Below are positions 8,116 to 16,046 of a stretch of DNA of 38,754 bases, piece by piece. Below the pieces are notes generated by a model. The model had not been told where the DNA came from and did not search any database. It saw nothing but the letters and a program-made list of their open reading frames with translations. Both the position numbers and the translations under genes were made by a program. This DNA comes from Dialister sp. UBA7295 (lineage in GTDB: Bacteria > Bacillota > Negativicutes > Veillonellales > Dialisteraceae), in NCBI GenBank assembly GCA_002471975.1, contig DKQZ01000092.1, positions 4,215 to 42,968 on the forward strand, given 5' to 3'. Positions within the stretch are counted from its first letter, which is position 1, and each line of letters opens with the position of its first letter.

Positions 8116-9887
8116 AAAAATTCCTCCAGTTGAACGTTAAGAAGTCTTCTTCCGGGCCGCTGATTCATCCATTTTCCTGCCAGTTTCCCGGCCAGGTCCC
8201 GCCCGCCATTGAATTTCGTCAGCCGGGACAGCTCCCGGATCAGGGCCTCATAGGCCTTGCGGCCCGTGGCGTCTTCTGCCATTGTATCCAGAAGGCAGGC
8301 ATAAGCGGAAAGGAACGCTTTTCCATCCACTTTTTCCAGCATATATCCGTACCGGTTCAGTGTGGAAAGGTCCGGCTCCTTCATGACTTCCTGATAAAGT
8401 TCCTCTGTCATGCCCTCTTCTTCGAATATTTCCAGACGAATACCTCCGGCGGTTTTAGTGAGAAGTTTTTCCTTCACCAACGGCCAGTCAACCGCCGGAG
8501 AGAGCTGCCGAATCCGTTTGTAATCGGTGATGGTCCGCGACGGATCTTCCGCAAAAAGGGCCATGCGCTCTGCCATTTCCTCTTTGGCAAGGCCCGATGC
8601 GCAGTACAGATCCGCCAGTTTCCTTCTATAGGAAAAGCGGGGGCTGCGGATTCCTCCATTTTTCTCTGCCTCTATCCCCTCTTTCAGGAGGGAAATCAGC
8701 TTTTCCGTATTTCTGCTTTCTTCGGACTCCTTCATATAGGCTTCCCGGATCACCCGGAAATGGCGATGAGCGTAACGCCACTTTTCTATTTCCTCATCGC
8801 CCGCCCCGAGGCGTTTCATGATTTCCATCCGTTTCGACACCCCGTCGGAGGTGGTTATGGTGGAAATATCCCGCACATAGGGACTTTCCGTCCGATGGGC
8901 ATAAGCGTCAATCCGGTCATCCAGCACGAGAAGCTGCCGGCGGAGTTCTTCCTCCGTGGCCAGCTCATTCTGCAGGAAATCCTGCAGGTAATCTTCCATG
9001 TAATCTATGACGGACCCGTCGAAGGCATGCTTTCTGAACCAGCTGTCGATTTTGTCATGGATTTCCTTCGGGCATTCTTTCACAATCCGCCGCCAGAGAT
9101 TCATGCAGGTATTGGAAATCTCGGCCACTTCCCCGTCATCATCGATGGTCGTTTTTCCCAGTTTGACGAAAATATAGCGGGAAAGCTCGAAAGCTTCCTC
9201 AAAATGGCCGGCGTCTAAAAGACCCGTGACTTTCGTGTCGAGGAAATCACAGATTTCGCTCTGGAAATCAAAAGCATCATAATATTCAATCATGCCGCCT
9301 TTTTTATGGCGATTGAAAATGATGTTGATTTCCCGCTTCCACTCCCTGATTTCCTCTTTGGAAAGGCTCGGGGCCTTCCGTATATAGACCAGGTCTGCCA
9401 GATTATCATCCAGACGCACCATCTTCTTCATAAGGCTCGCCAGCTCCTCTTTGGAAAGACCGTCTATGATTTCATCGACCGTCTTCTTTGCGGGCATTTG
9501 AGGCGCCGGGACACCCTTCTTCCCCGGCAAAGAAACCACCGGCGGAATAACGGGAGAACCACTTCCGGAAGATGGTAAAATCCCGCCCCCTTCCGGCAAT
9601 GCGGAAGGAAGGGACTCTCCTTTTTCCTCATTTTCCAGCGCAAAAAGGACGGCTGCCATATGCTTGCAATTCTTCCCGTCCGACGCATAGGGACAGGTGC
9701 AGTCCATGGTCACAGGCATCCCGTTTCTGAGCGAAATTTCCACCAGGTAATTCTCCGTCCCCGTCACGATAGCCCGCAGCCGGTCTCCCTCCTTCATAAG
9801 CTTTTCTACCGCCCCTTCCTGGGCATACTTCTTTCCCCGCCCCAGAATGGTCTTCGAGAAAAGAACCTTCCAGTCCTTATTCACCAT
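8112..9887 (-). CDS. SWIM zinc-finger protein, paralogue 3 (first gene of operon)
   Basis: 591-aa protein. I place the start at ATG 9887 (MVNKDW), which has AGGAGGAAATC directly upstream and aligns with the starts of its sisters; the frame is open to 9944. The SWIM finger CTCPYA...CKHMAAVLF lies at about residues 62-78. A Pro/Gly/Ser-rich linker absent from the others follows (about residues 90-125, rich in P, G and S), then the helix-rich body with CMNLWRRIV and the C-terminal GGRDLAGKLAGKW...RRLL motif. It probably arose with its neighbours by tandem duplication. Biochemical role unknown. Confidence 0.8.
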   Translation of the reverse strand: MVNKDWKVLFSKTILGRGKKYAQEGAVEKLMKEGDRLRAIVTGTENYLVEISLRNGMPVTMDCTCPYASDGKNCKHMAAVLFALENEEKGESLPSALPEGGGILPSSGSGSPVIPPVVSLPGKKGVPAPQMPAKKTVDEIIDGLSKEELASLMKKMVRLDDNLADLVYIRKAPSLSKEEIREWKREINIIFNRHKKGGMIEYYDAFDFQSEICDFLDTKVTGLLDAGHFEEAFELSRYIFVKLGKTTIDDDGEVAEISNTCMNLWRRIVKECPKEIHDKIDSWFRKHAFDGSVIDYMEDYLQDFLQNELATEEELRRQLLVLDDRIDAYAHRTESPYVRDISTITTSDGVSKRMEIMKRLGAGDEEIEKWRYAHRHFRVIREAYMKESEESRNTEKLISLLKEGIEAEKNGGIRSPRFSYRRKLADLYCASGLAKEEMAERMALFAEDPSRTITDYKRIRQLSPAVDWPLVKEKLLTKTAGGIRLEIFEEEGMTEELYQEVMKEPDLSTLNRYGYMLEKVDGKAFLSAYACLLDTMAEDATGRKAYEALIRELSRLTKFNGGRDLAGKLAGKWMNQRPGRRLLNVQLEEFL

Positions 9888-9959
9888 GATTTCCTCCTTC
9901 ATCGATAGGGCTTTCTTTTTATCATAATACATCTGACAGCTCATTGTACAGAAATTAGA

Positions 9960-9988
9960 AATATATGGTACCTATTGTATTTAAGCAA
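9960..9988 (-). promoter_or_regulatory. Promoter of the SWIM operon
   Basis: On the minus strand, TTGCTT (9983-9988), a 17-nt spacer and TATATT (9960-9965) lie about 70 nt upstream of the paralogue 3 start. The ATTGTAC/GTACAAT inverted pair flanking it (about 9943 and 9995) could be an operator; no regulator is assigned. Confidence 0.5.
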
Positions 9989-10066
9989 TAATCAAGGTAC
10001 AATATGTATTGTCAGTGTAGCGCAAGCACAAAAAATTCCGCACTGCCCTGACTGATAAAATAGAAA

Positions 10067-11172
10067 TATCCCCCAGGGCCGGAGGCCCATGCGCAAAGCG
10101 CACTTCATAAAATTGGTTTTCCACAGGAAAACCATATCCTCCCCGCCCCCCGCACCCCGAAATCTCAATATGAGAATCCACCGTGGCGTGCCGCGGTTTG
10201 CTGACACCCGAAAACCGATAAAGACTCAACCCAATTTTCTCGCTAAAGGAGCACACGCCTCCATCATTTTCATCGCTTCTGCCTCTATCCCCCCGCAGGG
10301 CCAGAGGCCCGTGCGCGCAGCGCACTATATAAATTGGTTTTCCGCAGGAAAACCATATCCTTCCCGAACCCCGCATCCCGCACCCCGAAATCTCGATATG
10401 AGAATCCACCGTGGCATGCCGCGGTGAGGCTAACCCACGAATACCGATAAAGACTCAACCCAATTTTCCCGCTAAAGGAGCACACTCCTCCATCATTTCC
10501 ATCGCTTCTGCCTCCATCCATCCGCGGGGCCATAGGCCCGTGCGCGAAGCGCACTGCATAAAATTGGTTTTCCACAGGAAAACCATATCCTTCCCGCACC
10601 CCGCATCCCGCACCCCGAAATCTCGATATGAGAAGCAAAAGGGGCATGCCGCGGTGAGGCTAACACCCGAATACCGCTATAGACTCAAACCATTTAACAA
10701 CCTAAAGGAGCTCACTCCTCCATCATTTCCATCGCTTCTGCCTCTATCCCCCCGCGGGGCCAGAGGCCCGTGCGCGCAGCGCACTATATAAATTGGTTTT
10801 CCGCAGGAAAACCATATCCTTCCCGAACCACGAATCACGAACCACGAAGTCTCGAACGTGACTGTGCAGTGGCGTGCCGTGATGAGGCTAACCCACGAAT
10901 ACCGATAGAGACTCAACCCAATTTTCCCGCTAAAGGAGCACACGCCTCTTTCACTTTCATCGATTATGCCTCCATCCATCCGCGGGGCCATAGGCCCGTG
11001 CGCGCAGCGCACTTCATAAAATTGGTTTTCCACAGGAAAACCATATCCTTCCCGAACCCCGCACCCCGCACCCCGAAATCTCGATATGAGACGCAAAAGG
11101 GGGCGTGCCGCAGTGAGGCTAACACCCGAATACCGATAAAGACTCAATCCAAATTCCCGCTAAAGGAGCACA
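10067..11172 (+). repeat. Tandem array of about 4.8 copies of a 229-230 bp unit upstream of nrdG
   Basis: The block CTAAAGGAGC recurs at 10243, 10472, 10702, 10930 and 11160, giving periods of 229, 230, 228 and 230. Each unit carries, in order: a GGGCC..GGCCC/GTGCGC..GCGCAC stem, ATTGGTTTTCC-GCAGGAAAACC (hairpin), a heptamer arm of ACCCCGC type, CCG(T/C)GG..GCCGCGG, GGCTAACxCACGAATACC, and GACTCAACCCAATTTTCCCG before the AAAGGAGC block. One unit (about 10823-10850) has a GAACCAC heptamer arm instead. The final copy supplies the nrdG ribosome site. The period is not a multiple of three and I see no protein-coding logic. Confidence 0.9.
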
Positions 11173-11180
11173 AAAAAATC

Positions 11181-11735
11181 ATGAACTACGCCAATATCAA
11201 GGAATACGATATTTCCAACGGTCCGGGCATCCGGCTTTCCCTCTTTGTTTCCGGCTGCACCCATCACTGCAAGGGCTGCTTCAATCCGGAAACCTGGGAT
11301 TTCAGGTACGGCAAACCTTTCACAAAGGACGTGGAAGACTACATCCTGAAAGAACTGGGCCAGGAATTCTATGAAGGCATGACCCTCCTGGGCGGCGAAC
11401 CTATGGAACCGGTGAATCAGAAAGGGCTCCTCTCCCTGGTCACCCGTTTCAAGGAAATGTACCCGCAGAAAACCCTCTGGTGCTTCACGGGCTACCTTTA
11501 CGACAGAGACCTTCTGGGCCACTTTGCCAAAGCCATGCCGGAAACCATGGAGCTTCTGAAACATATCGACGTCCTGGTGGATGGAGAATTCATGCTGGAT
11601 AAAAAGGACGTAACCCTCCTCTTCAAAGGTTCCTCCAACCAGCGCACCATCGACGTACAGAAAAGTCTGAAATCAGGCAAAGTTATCTCCTGGGATCCGG
11701 GAGACACCAGCATGAGCCCGAATTCGAAGATCTGA
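11181..11735 (+). CDS. nrdG: Anaerobic ribonucleotide reductase activating protein (radical SAM)
   Basis: Activase that uses SAM and a 4Fe-4S cluster to create the glycyl radical on NrdD. The 184-aa product has the family length. The cluster motif CxxxCxxC is Cys26, Cys30 and Cys33 (GCTHHCKGCFN), followed by the SAM-binding LLGGEPM. I chose ATG 11181, 8 nt after TAAAGGAGCA; the same frame is open far upstream through the repeat array, but that stretch is repeat-derived and not homologous to NrdG. A strong terminator follows. No NrdR box is visible nearby, so its control may differ from nrdD, perhaps through the tandem array that forms its leader. Confidence 0.96.
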   Translation: MNYANIKEYDISNGPGIRLSLFVSGCTHHCKGCFNPETWDFRYGKPFTKDVEDYILKELGQEFYEGMTLLGGEPMEPVNQKGLLSLVTRFKEMYPQKTLWCFTGYLYDRDLLGHFAKAMPETMELLKHIDVLVDGEFMLDKKDVTLLFKGSSNQRTIDVQKSLKSGKVISWDPGDTSMSPNSKI

Positions 11736-11760
11736 TATTTATGAATGACTGCACCCTCTG

Positions 11761-11782
11761 CCCGCCTTTGGCGGGCCTTTTT
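11761..11782 (+). terminator. Terminator of nrdG
   Basis: CCCGCC-TTT-GGCGGG stem (11761-11775) followed by a T tract, 25 nt after the nrdG stop. Confidence 0.9.
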
Positions 11783-12245
11783 CATTGAGGTTAATGGTTG
11801 CCGGTCCGCAAGCTATATCCCGAAAGGAAAACTATTTTCACTGAAACCGTGCATTGAGGTTAATGGTTAATGGCTAATGGCTGGCACCCGCCAGTTGTAA
11901 ATTTTAAATTTCCCGTTTCGGAGAAAAGAATCCTGTTTGTTCTGAAGTGCATCTCTTCTCAGAGTACAATCCTTTCAAAAACGCGAAAAAAGGGCCTTCC
12001 CAGCGTCCCCCGCGCTTCAAGGATTAATTCCTATTCTTCTCATTCTAAATGCCAGAAATGGCAAATATTGTATTTCTTTGAAACATTGACGCAATATATT
12101 GGGCTATTCGGGGATTTTCATAATGCCTGTGCAAAGTCCCCATATAAAATTCGTGCCCCGTCAGGGGCACACCTTCCCGCAATCCGAAATCCGCAATCCG
12201 ATTACAACAGCTGACTCCAACCAGCCATCTCTCCATTGACGCACT
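11783..12245 (+). repeat. Gene-free stretch with heptamers and a family A fragment
   Basis: TTCATTGAGGTTAATGGTT-like sequence occurs twice (about 11782 and 11851); the second runs into heptamers TTAATGG, TTAATGG, CTAATGG. Positions 12122-12206 hold the right half of family A: GCCTGTGCAAAGTCCCCATA, a GTGCCCCGTCAGGGGCAC hairpin, CCTTCCCG and GCAATCC/GAAATCC heptamers. The middle (about 11900-12110) shows nothing I can assign. Confidence 0.6.
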
Positions 12246-12250
12246 AAAAA

Positions 12251-12278
12251 ACCGGCCTCTTACGAGGTCGGTTTTTTT
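12251..12278 (-). terminator. Terminator of cstA
   Basis: ACCGGCCTC-TTAC-GAGGTCGGT stem with A runs on one side and T runs on the other, so it can act in both directions. It lies 23 nt beyond the cstA stop. Confidence 0.85.
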
Positions 12279-12300
12279 ATTTCCACTCTACCGATAAGGA

Positions 12301-14079
12301 TTATTCCTTGTCGTCGCCGAGAAGTTCGCCTTCGTCCATCTGGGTTTCAGTGGGTTCGCCGAAGACTTTCTTTTCAGCATGAGGATGCATAACGGTCTTG
12401 TAACCTTCTACAGCCAGCTGGAGAGCCAGGATGATCAGGAGAGCTCCGATGATGGCCTGAGCGTAGGGACCCCAGTCGGCAGCGCCTTTCATGATCATTC
12501 CGATCTGGTTCTTCACGATGATGGCCAGAGAAGAAATAGTAACAACCAGCATGAAGGACATCGGTACAAGGAACATCTTGTTGTTCTTGCCTGCATTGCC
12601 AAGCCATGCTGCTACTGCAATGAGGCCGATGGCTGCGAGCAGCTGGTTAGCTGCGCCGAAGAGACCCCAGATCTTGGCAAATCCGCCCATGCCGAGCATG
12701 ATGCCGAGAACTACAGTGAGGATGGTTGCAAAGTAGGGGTTAACCATGAGTTTCTTGAAGCCGCCCTTGATATCCTTCGGGGTCTGGCCGGGTTCCAGCC
12801 AGAATTCCTGGAACATGAAGCGGGCAAGACGGGTTGCGGTATCAAGAGAGGTGAGGCAGAATGCGGAGTAGGTCAGAACCAGCAGGGTGTACATGATATT
12901 TTCCATGCCGGAGAATCCCGGGATGGCTGCGATCATGGCTGCGATGCCGCCTGCGAAAATATCGGTTGCGCCTTTTACATGGCCTGTTTCTCTAGCGTAG
13001 GCGATAGCGCAGAGGGTGATGATAGCGAGTACGCATTCCAGAAGCATGCCGCCGTAAGCAATCGGTTTTGCATCCTTTTCTTTATCCAGCTGTTTGGAAG
13101 TGGTGCCGGAGGATACGAGAGAATGGAAACCGGAAATAGCGCCGCAAGCTACGGTGGTGAACAGGATCGGGAACAGGTACTGGGTGCCTGCTTTATTGGT
13201 TACAACGAAATTAGTGAATGCCGGGAAGAGATCCGGGTTGATGTCAGGATGAGCGCCTACAATGCCGATGATAGCAACGATGAGCATTGCATAGAGTAAG
13301 AAAGAAGACAGGTAATCGCGGGGCTGCAGGAGAATCCAGACAGGAGTTACGGATGCTATGGTAATGTAGAGGCCGACCAGCCACATCCAGGTGGTGGTGG
13401 TGAAATAGAAGGGATGGAAATTCATGCCGACAGCCATGCAGATGACGATGGCTGCCACACCGCAGAGGGTGGATACGGCAAAGGAAGCATGACGGCGATA
13501 AACGGCAAAACCAAAGATGATTGCAATAACGATGAAGAGAATGGATACCATGGCAACAGATGCCGGGGTAGCGCTCTTTGCTTCGTTGAGTACGCCGTTT
13601 TCAAAAGTAGCGCCGAAAGTGGAAGCTACGATGGCTGCAAAGGCTGCAACGACAAGAATCAGGGTGAGGTAAGAGAAAATAATGAAGAGCTGTTTTGCCT
13701 TCTTGGACATGTTGGCTTCGATGATTTCACCGATGGACTGTCCATTGTGACGGACAGACGCAAAAAGGGCACCGAAATCATGAACGCCGCCGAAGAAGAT
13801 ACCGCCTACCAGTACCCAGAGAGTAACCGGGAGCCATCCAAACATAGCTGCTGCGATCGGGCCGGTAATCGGGCCTGCGCCGGCAATGGAGGAGAAGTGA
13901 TGACCCATGAGGACCGGAGCTTTTGCCGGTACATAGTCGACGCCATCTTCCATGGTATGAGCCGGGGTCGGGATGTCGCCTTCGCCTACGCCCCACTGCT
14001 TAACGAGCCAGCGGCCATAGAAAATATAACCGCACAGCAGGATGACTAAACAAACTGCCAATAAAACTAAAGTATTCAT
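12301..14079 (-). CDS. cstA: CstA family carbon starvation / peptide-pyruvate transporter
   Basis: 592-aa polytopic membrane protein with many hydrophobic segments. The family motif HHFSSIAGAGPITGPIAA lies at about residues 60-77, followed by GGIFFGGVHDFGALFASVRH, both diagnostic of CstA. Family members import peptides or pyruvate when carbon is scarce. I place the start at ATG 14079 (MNTLVLLAVCLVILL), with AAGGGGGAT directly upstream; the frame is open to 14121. The tail is acidic (DEGELLGDDKE). The small partner gene often found with cstA (YbdD/YjiX type) is absent; a 193-aa gene of unknown function lies upstream on the same strand. Confidence 0.93.
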   Translation of the reverse strand: MNTLVLLAVCLVILLCGYIFYGRWLVKQWGVGEGDIPTPAHTMEDGVDYVPAKAPVLMGHHFSSIAGAGPITGPIAAAMFGWLPVTLWVLVGGIFFGGVHDFGALFASVRHNGQSIGEIIEANMSKKAKQLFIIFSYLTLILVVAAFAAIVASTFGATFENGVLNEAKSATPASVAMVSILFIVIAIIFGFAVYRRHASFAVSTLCGVAAIVICMAVGMNFHPFYFTTTTWMWLVGLYITIASVTPVWILLQPRDYLSSFLLYAMLIVAIIGIVGAHPDINPDLFPAFTNFVVTNKAGTQYLFPILFTTVACGAISGFHSLVSSGTTSKQLDKEKDAKPIAYGGMLLECVLAIITLCAIAYARETGHVKGATDIFAGGIAAMIAAIPGFSGMENIMYTLLVLTYSAFCLTSLDTATRLARFMFQEFWLEPGQTPKDIKGGFKKLMVNPYFATILTVVLGIMLGMGGFAKIWGLFGAANQLLAAIGLIAVAAWLGNAGKNNKMFLVPMSFMLVVTISSLAIIVKNQIGMIMKGAADWGPYAQAIIGALLIILALQLAVEGYKTVMHPHAEKKVFGEPTETQMDEGELLGDDKE

Positions 14080-14188
14080 TTTATCCCCCTTTCCAGGGAA
14101 ACCAGTAGATTTGGCCGCCATTGGCCATATGAAATTTGAACGCGCGCCGCCCGATTCCCATCATCCTATACTCCCCGGGCAGCAGAAA

Positions 14189-14770
14189 CTATGCTAACAA
14201 CTGATAGTTTTCAAAAACCTTTTTCAGACCTTTTTCCATGCACTTGCCGGCGGAATTGAAATCAAACCGCCCGCTGGAGAGATCCAGCGCCCCCGCATGG
14301 TATTCCATCCATCCATGGAAGGAAAAGCGGAAGGTCTTATAATACTTGCATTTCCTCAATGCTTGTCTCGCATCTTCATCCATGGTTCCACAGACGAAAA
14401 TGGGAGAAATGTAGGTATACATGTGGCCCGGTCCGATGTGGGCCAGATCCATACCCGTGTTCAGGGCATAATCCCTGAGCTCCTCGAACAGCGGCAGCGT
14501 CAGATGCGGCACATTGAATATGAACAGGAATTCCTCCTGCGCCGTAGCCCACAGCTTAGCCGAGTGGAAAAAGAAATATTTTTCCAGCTGTTCATAGTAC
14601 TCACATACTGCGGAGAGCTGGGCATCTCCGGAAAATTCCGGTTTCTCCAAACGGGCTGCTTCCACAAGCCCCTTTGTTTCCTCCGGAGATCCTCCATCGA
14701 AACGGGTGATATTGTAATACCGGCGATAACCGGATATCAGCCTTTCCACCGCTCTCTTCCTGTTCTCCAT
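14189..14770 (-). CDS. Conserved-looking protein of unknown function upstream of cstA
   Basis: 193-aa soluble protein starting MENRKRAVERLISGYRRYY, behind a strong AAAGGAGGGG site. It is rich in aromatic residues (EYYEQLEKYFFF, CKYYKTFRFSFHGWMEYH), has no signal peptide or membrane segment and no motif I recognise. Coding looks real: good ribosome site, proteinlike composition and a same-strand neighbour cstA after 109 bp. It may be cotranscribed with cstA. I cannot assign a function. Confidence 0.75.
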   Translation of the reverse strand: MENRKRAVERLISGYRRYYNITRFDGGSPEETKGLVEAARLEKPEFSGDAQLSAVCEYYEQLEKYFFFHSAKLWATAQEEFLFIFNVPHLTLPLFEELRDYALNTGMDLAHIGPGHMYTYISPIFVCGTMDEDARQALRKCKYYKTFRFSFHGWMEYHAGALDLSSGRFDFNSAGKCMEKGLKKVFENYQLLA

Positions 14771-15230
14771 AAGCCCCTCCTTTCTTCCATAATAAAATGT
14801 AATAAATAAAAAACCTGATTAGATGATGTTGGTACAACTATACTCTTTAATTTGGCCATTAGCCAATAAAACTTATCTATAGCAACTTAAAATAATAGTT
14901 ATAGCTAAGCCTATATAGTGAATACTTATACATCAACTTTCAGGTTTATTGATACTCTTATGTATATAGTATATTCTTTAAGTAGACCTTTGTAAAGTCC
15001 ACAGGCCAGTCAGAAATGAATTTCTGATAGAAACAGGAGGATCGGTCACAGCCTTCCGGATATCTTTCCGCCCCGGGTCCGGATGGCGGATCCCTTCTTT
15101 GCAGCCTTTCTTTTATATTACATATATATAGGAAAAGGATTGTCCCCTGCCCGTCTCTATTGTCAACTCTCTTTCCCGGACAATGAGCCTTCCTGACAGG
15201 AATCGTCGGATTTTCATTGTTCCCGGCACG
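14771..15230. other. Gene-free leader region
   Basis: The part next to the 193-aa gene is A+T-rich. It holds the hairpin or operator-like TTGGCCATTAGCCAA (14852-14866) and, on the minus strand, TTGGCT-18 nt-TATAGT as a possible promoter overlapping that palindrome. A second inverted repeat, CAGAAATGAATTTCTG, lies at about 15010-15025. I see no gene in either strand. Confidence 0.4.
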
Positions 15231-15232
15231 TT

Positions 15233-15447
15233 AAAACCCGCCGGTGGGGAAACCGGCGGGTTTTGGAGAGAGGGTAAATTATTATTCAAAAGAATCAGAA
15301 ATACCAGTAGTCCTTTTCACCTCCTGATAATAGGGATTTTTGCCCCGCCTCTTCCCGGGGATTGGAAAAGGGAGGTCATTTTCTGTTTGTAAGTTGACTT
15401 CAAGTCAACTTATGTGAATATTATACCATTTATTTCCAAAAACGCAA
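15233..15447 (-). ncRNA. Short transcription unit T1 with operator, tiny ORF and terminator
   Basis: Read on the minus strand: TTGCGT (15442-15447), 16 nt, TATAAT (15420-15425), a palindromic operator (15391-15411), a 20-codon reading frame (15317-15379), AGGAGGTG (15318-15325), the pyrimidine-rich block TTTACCCTCTCT, and a GC-rich stem AAAACCCGCCGGT/ACCGGCGGGTTTT (15233-15264). The same order of blocks recurs in unit T2, so the structure is not accidental. Whether the product is a small RNA, a leader peptide or both is not decided by the sequence. The tiny frame has no clear ribosome site. Confidence 0.45.
15391..15411. promoter_or_regulatory. Palindromic operator O1
   Basis: AGTTGACTTCAAGTCAACT plus one A/T at each end is a perfect inverted repeat around a single central base. 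It begins 8 nt downstream of the minus-strand -10, at the likely transcription start. On the plus strand it contains TTGACT, 17 nt from AATATT and 19 nt from TATTAT, so a divergent promoter or a MerR-like arrangement is possible. The half-site AGTTGA is shared with O2. Confidence 0.6.
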
Positions 15448-15686
15448 GCTCTTTTCCGACTTTCAGTCACTTATTTATTATAAAACTTATTTATTCCCAC
15501 CCCGAGCGGCGTTCTTAAAGTTTACCCTGCATAATGAACCGGCAGCCGGACTGCATTGGGGAAATCGTTGAAGAAAATACGAAAATTTTCCTGTTTCACC
15601 TGTCCCATTTTTCCTCTTACACCTTATAATAGGTATAGTGCAGGCGGCGGGCCCGATCCTTTCAGGCCCCTTCTTTTTGAGCACGT
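15448..15686. other. Gene-free gap between units T1 and T2
   Basis: A+T-rich at the left, then unremarkable. I see no convincing ORF, stem or repeat; the short open frames here lack ribosome sites. Confidence 0.4.
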
Positions 15687-15835
15687 AAAAACCCCGAAAG
15701 TGGGGAGACTTCCAGGGTTTCAGAGAGAGGGATAAATAATAATCAGAAAACTCGAACAGTTGATAAGTCAGCCCACCTCCTTCTTTACGTCCCGACTCCG
15801 CTTCCCGGGGAGTTGAAGTTCATCGGGAAGTATCT

Positions 15836-15853
15836 AGTTGACCACGTTCAACT
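15836..15853. promoter_or_regulatory. Palindromic operator O2
   Basis: AGTTGA-CCACGT-TCAACT, the same half-sites as O1 with a 6-nt instead of a 7-nt centre. It overlaps the -35 of a plus-strand promoter facing tetR and the likely start of minus-strand unit T2, so one bound repressor could control both. Confidence 0.6.
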
Positions 15854-15866
15854 CATATTATATTAT
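15838..15866 (+). promoter_or_regulatory. Candidate promoter facing tetR
   Basis: TTGACC (15838-15843), 17 nt, TATTAT (15861-15866). It would give a leader of about 175 nt to tetR and is overlapped by O2, as expected for autoregulation. Confidence 0.5.
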
Positions 15867-16046
15867 CTTTTTCTTGACTGCAAGTCTATTTCATGAAGTA
15901 TTTTCAATTTTTATGAAAATATTTTATGATATGATTCCTGGAAATTGATAGGTTATCCCGTATCCATATTGAATGCCATGCCGATACGTTTTGAGTACTT
16001 AATCACCGCTTTCAGCACTGCGGGAACAGAGACAGGGAGTGTTATT

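Larger units (their letters stand above)
15687..15880 (-). ncRNA. Short transcription unit T2, paralogous to T1
   Basis: Read on the minus strand: TTGCAG with a 15-17 nt spacer to TATAAT/TAATAT, operator O2 (15836-15853), a 12-codon frame (15785-15823), AAGGAGGTG (about 15774-15782), TTTATCCCTCTCT and a terminator-like CCCC-ACTTTC-GGGGTTTTT stem (about 15687-15705). T1 and T2 share CCCCGGGAAG, the AGGAGGTG block, the CCCTCTCT block and the final stem. The tiny peptides share Ser-Pro-Gly-x-Gly. On the plus strand both carry CACCTCCT, like the anti-Shine-Dalgarno end of 16S rRNA. Confidence 0.45.

Noticed and set aside
4617..9218. Long plus-strand frames opposite the SWIM genes
   Set aside because: They are shadows of the three paralogues; no ribosome sites, and the SWIM frames have domain motifs.
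10067..11172. Proteins or a CRISPR array in the tandem region before nrdG
   Set aside because: The unit is about 230 bp with no short repeat-unique spacer pattern, and no cas genes are present. Open frames here change with unit length, which is not a multiple of three.
10770..11180. N-terminal extension of NrdG into the repeat array
   Set aside because: The in-frame upstream part is repeat sequence; ATG 11181 has a good ribosome site and matches the usual NrdG N-terminus.
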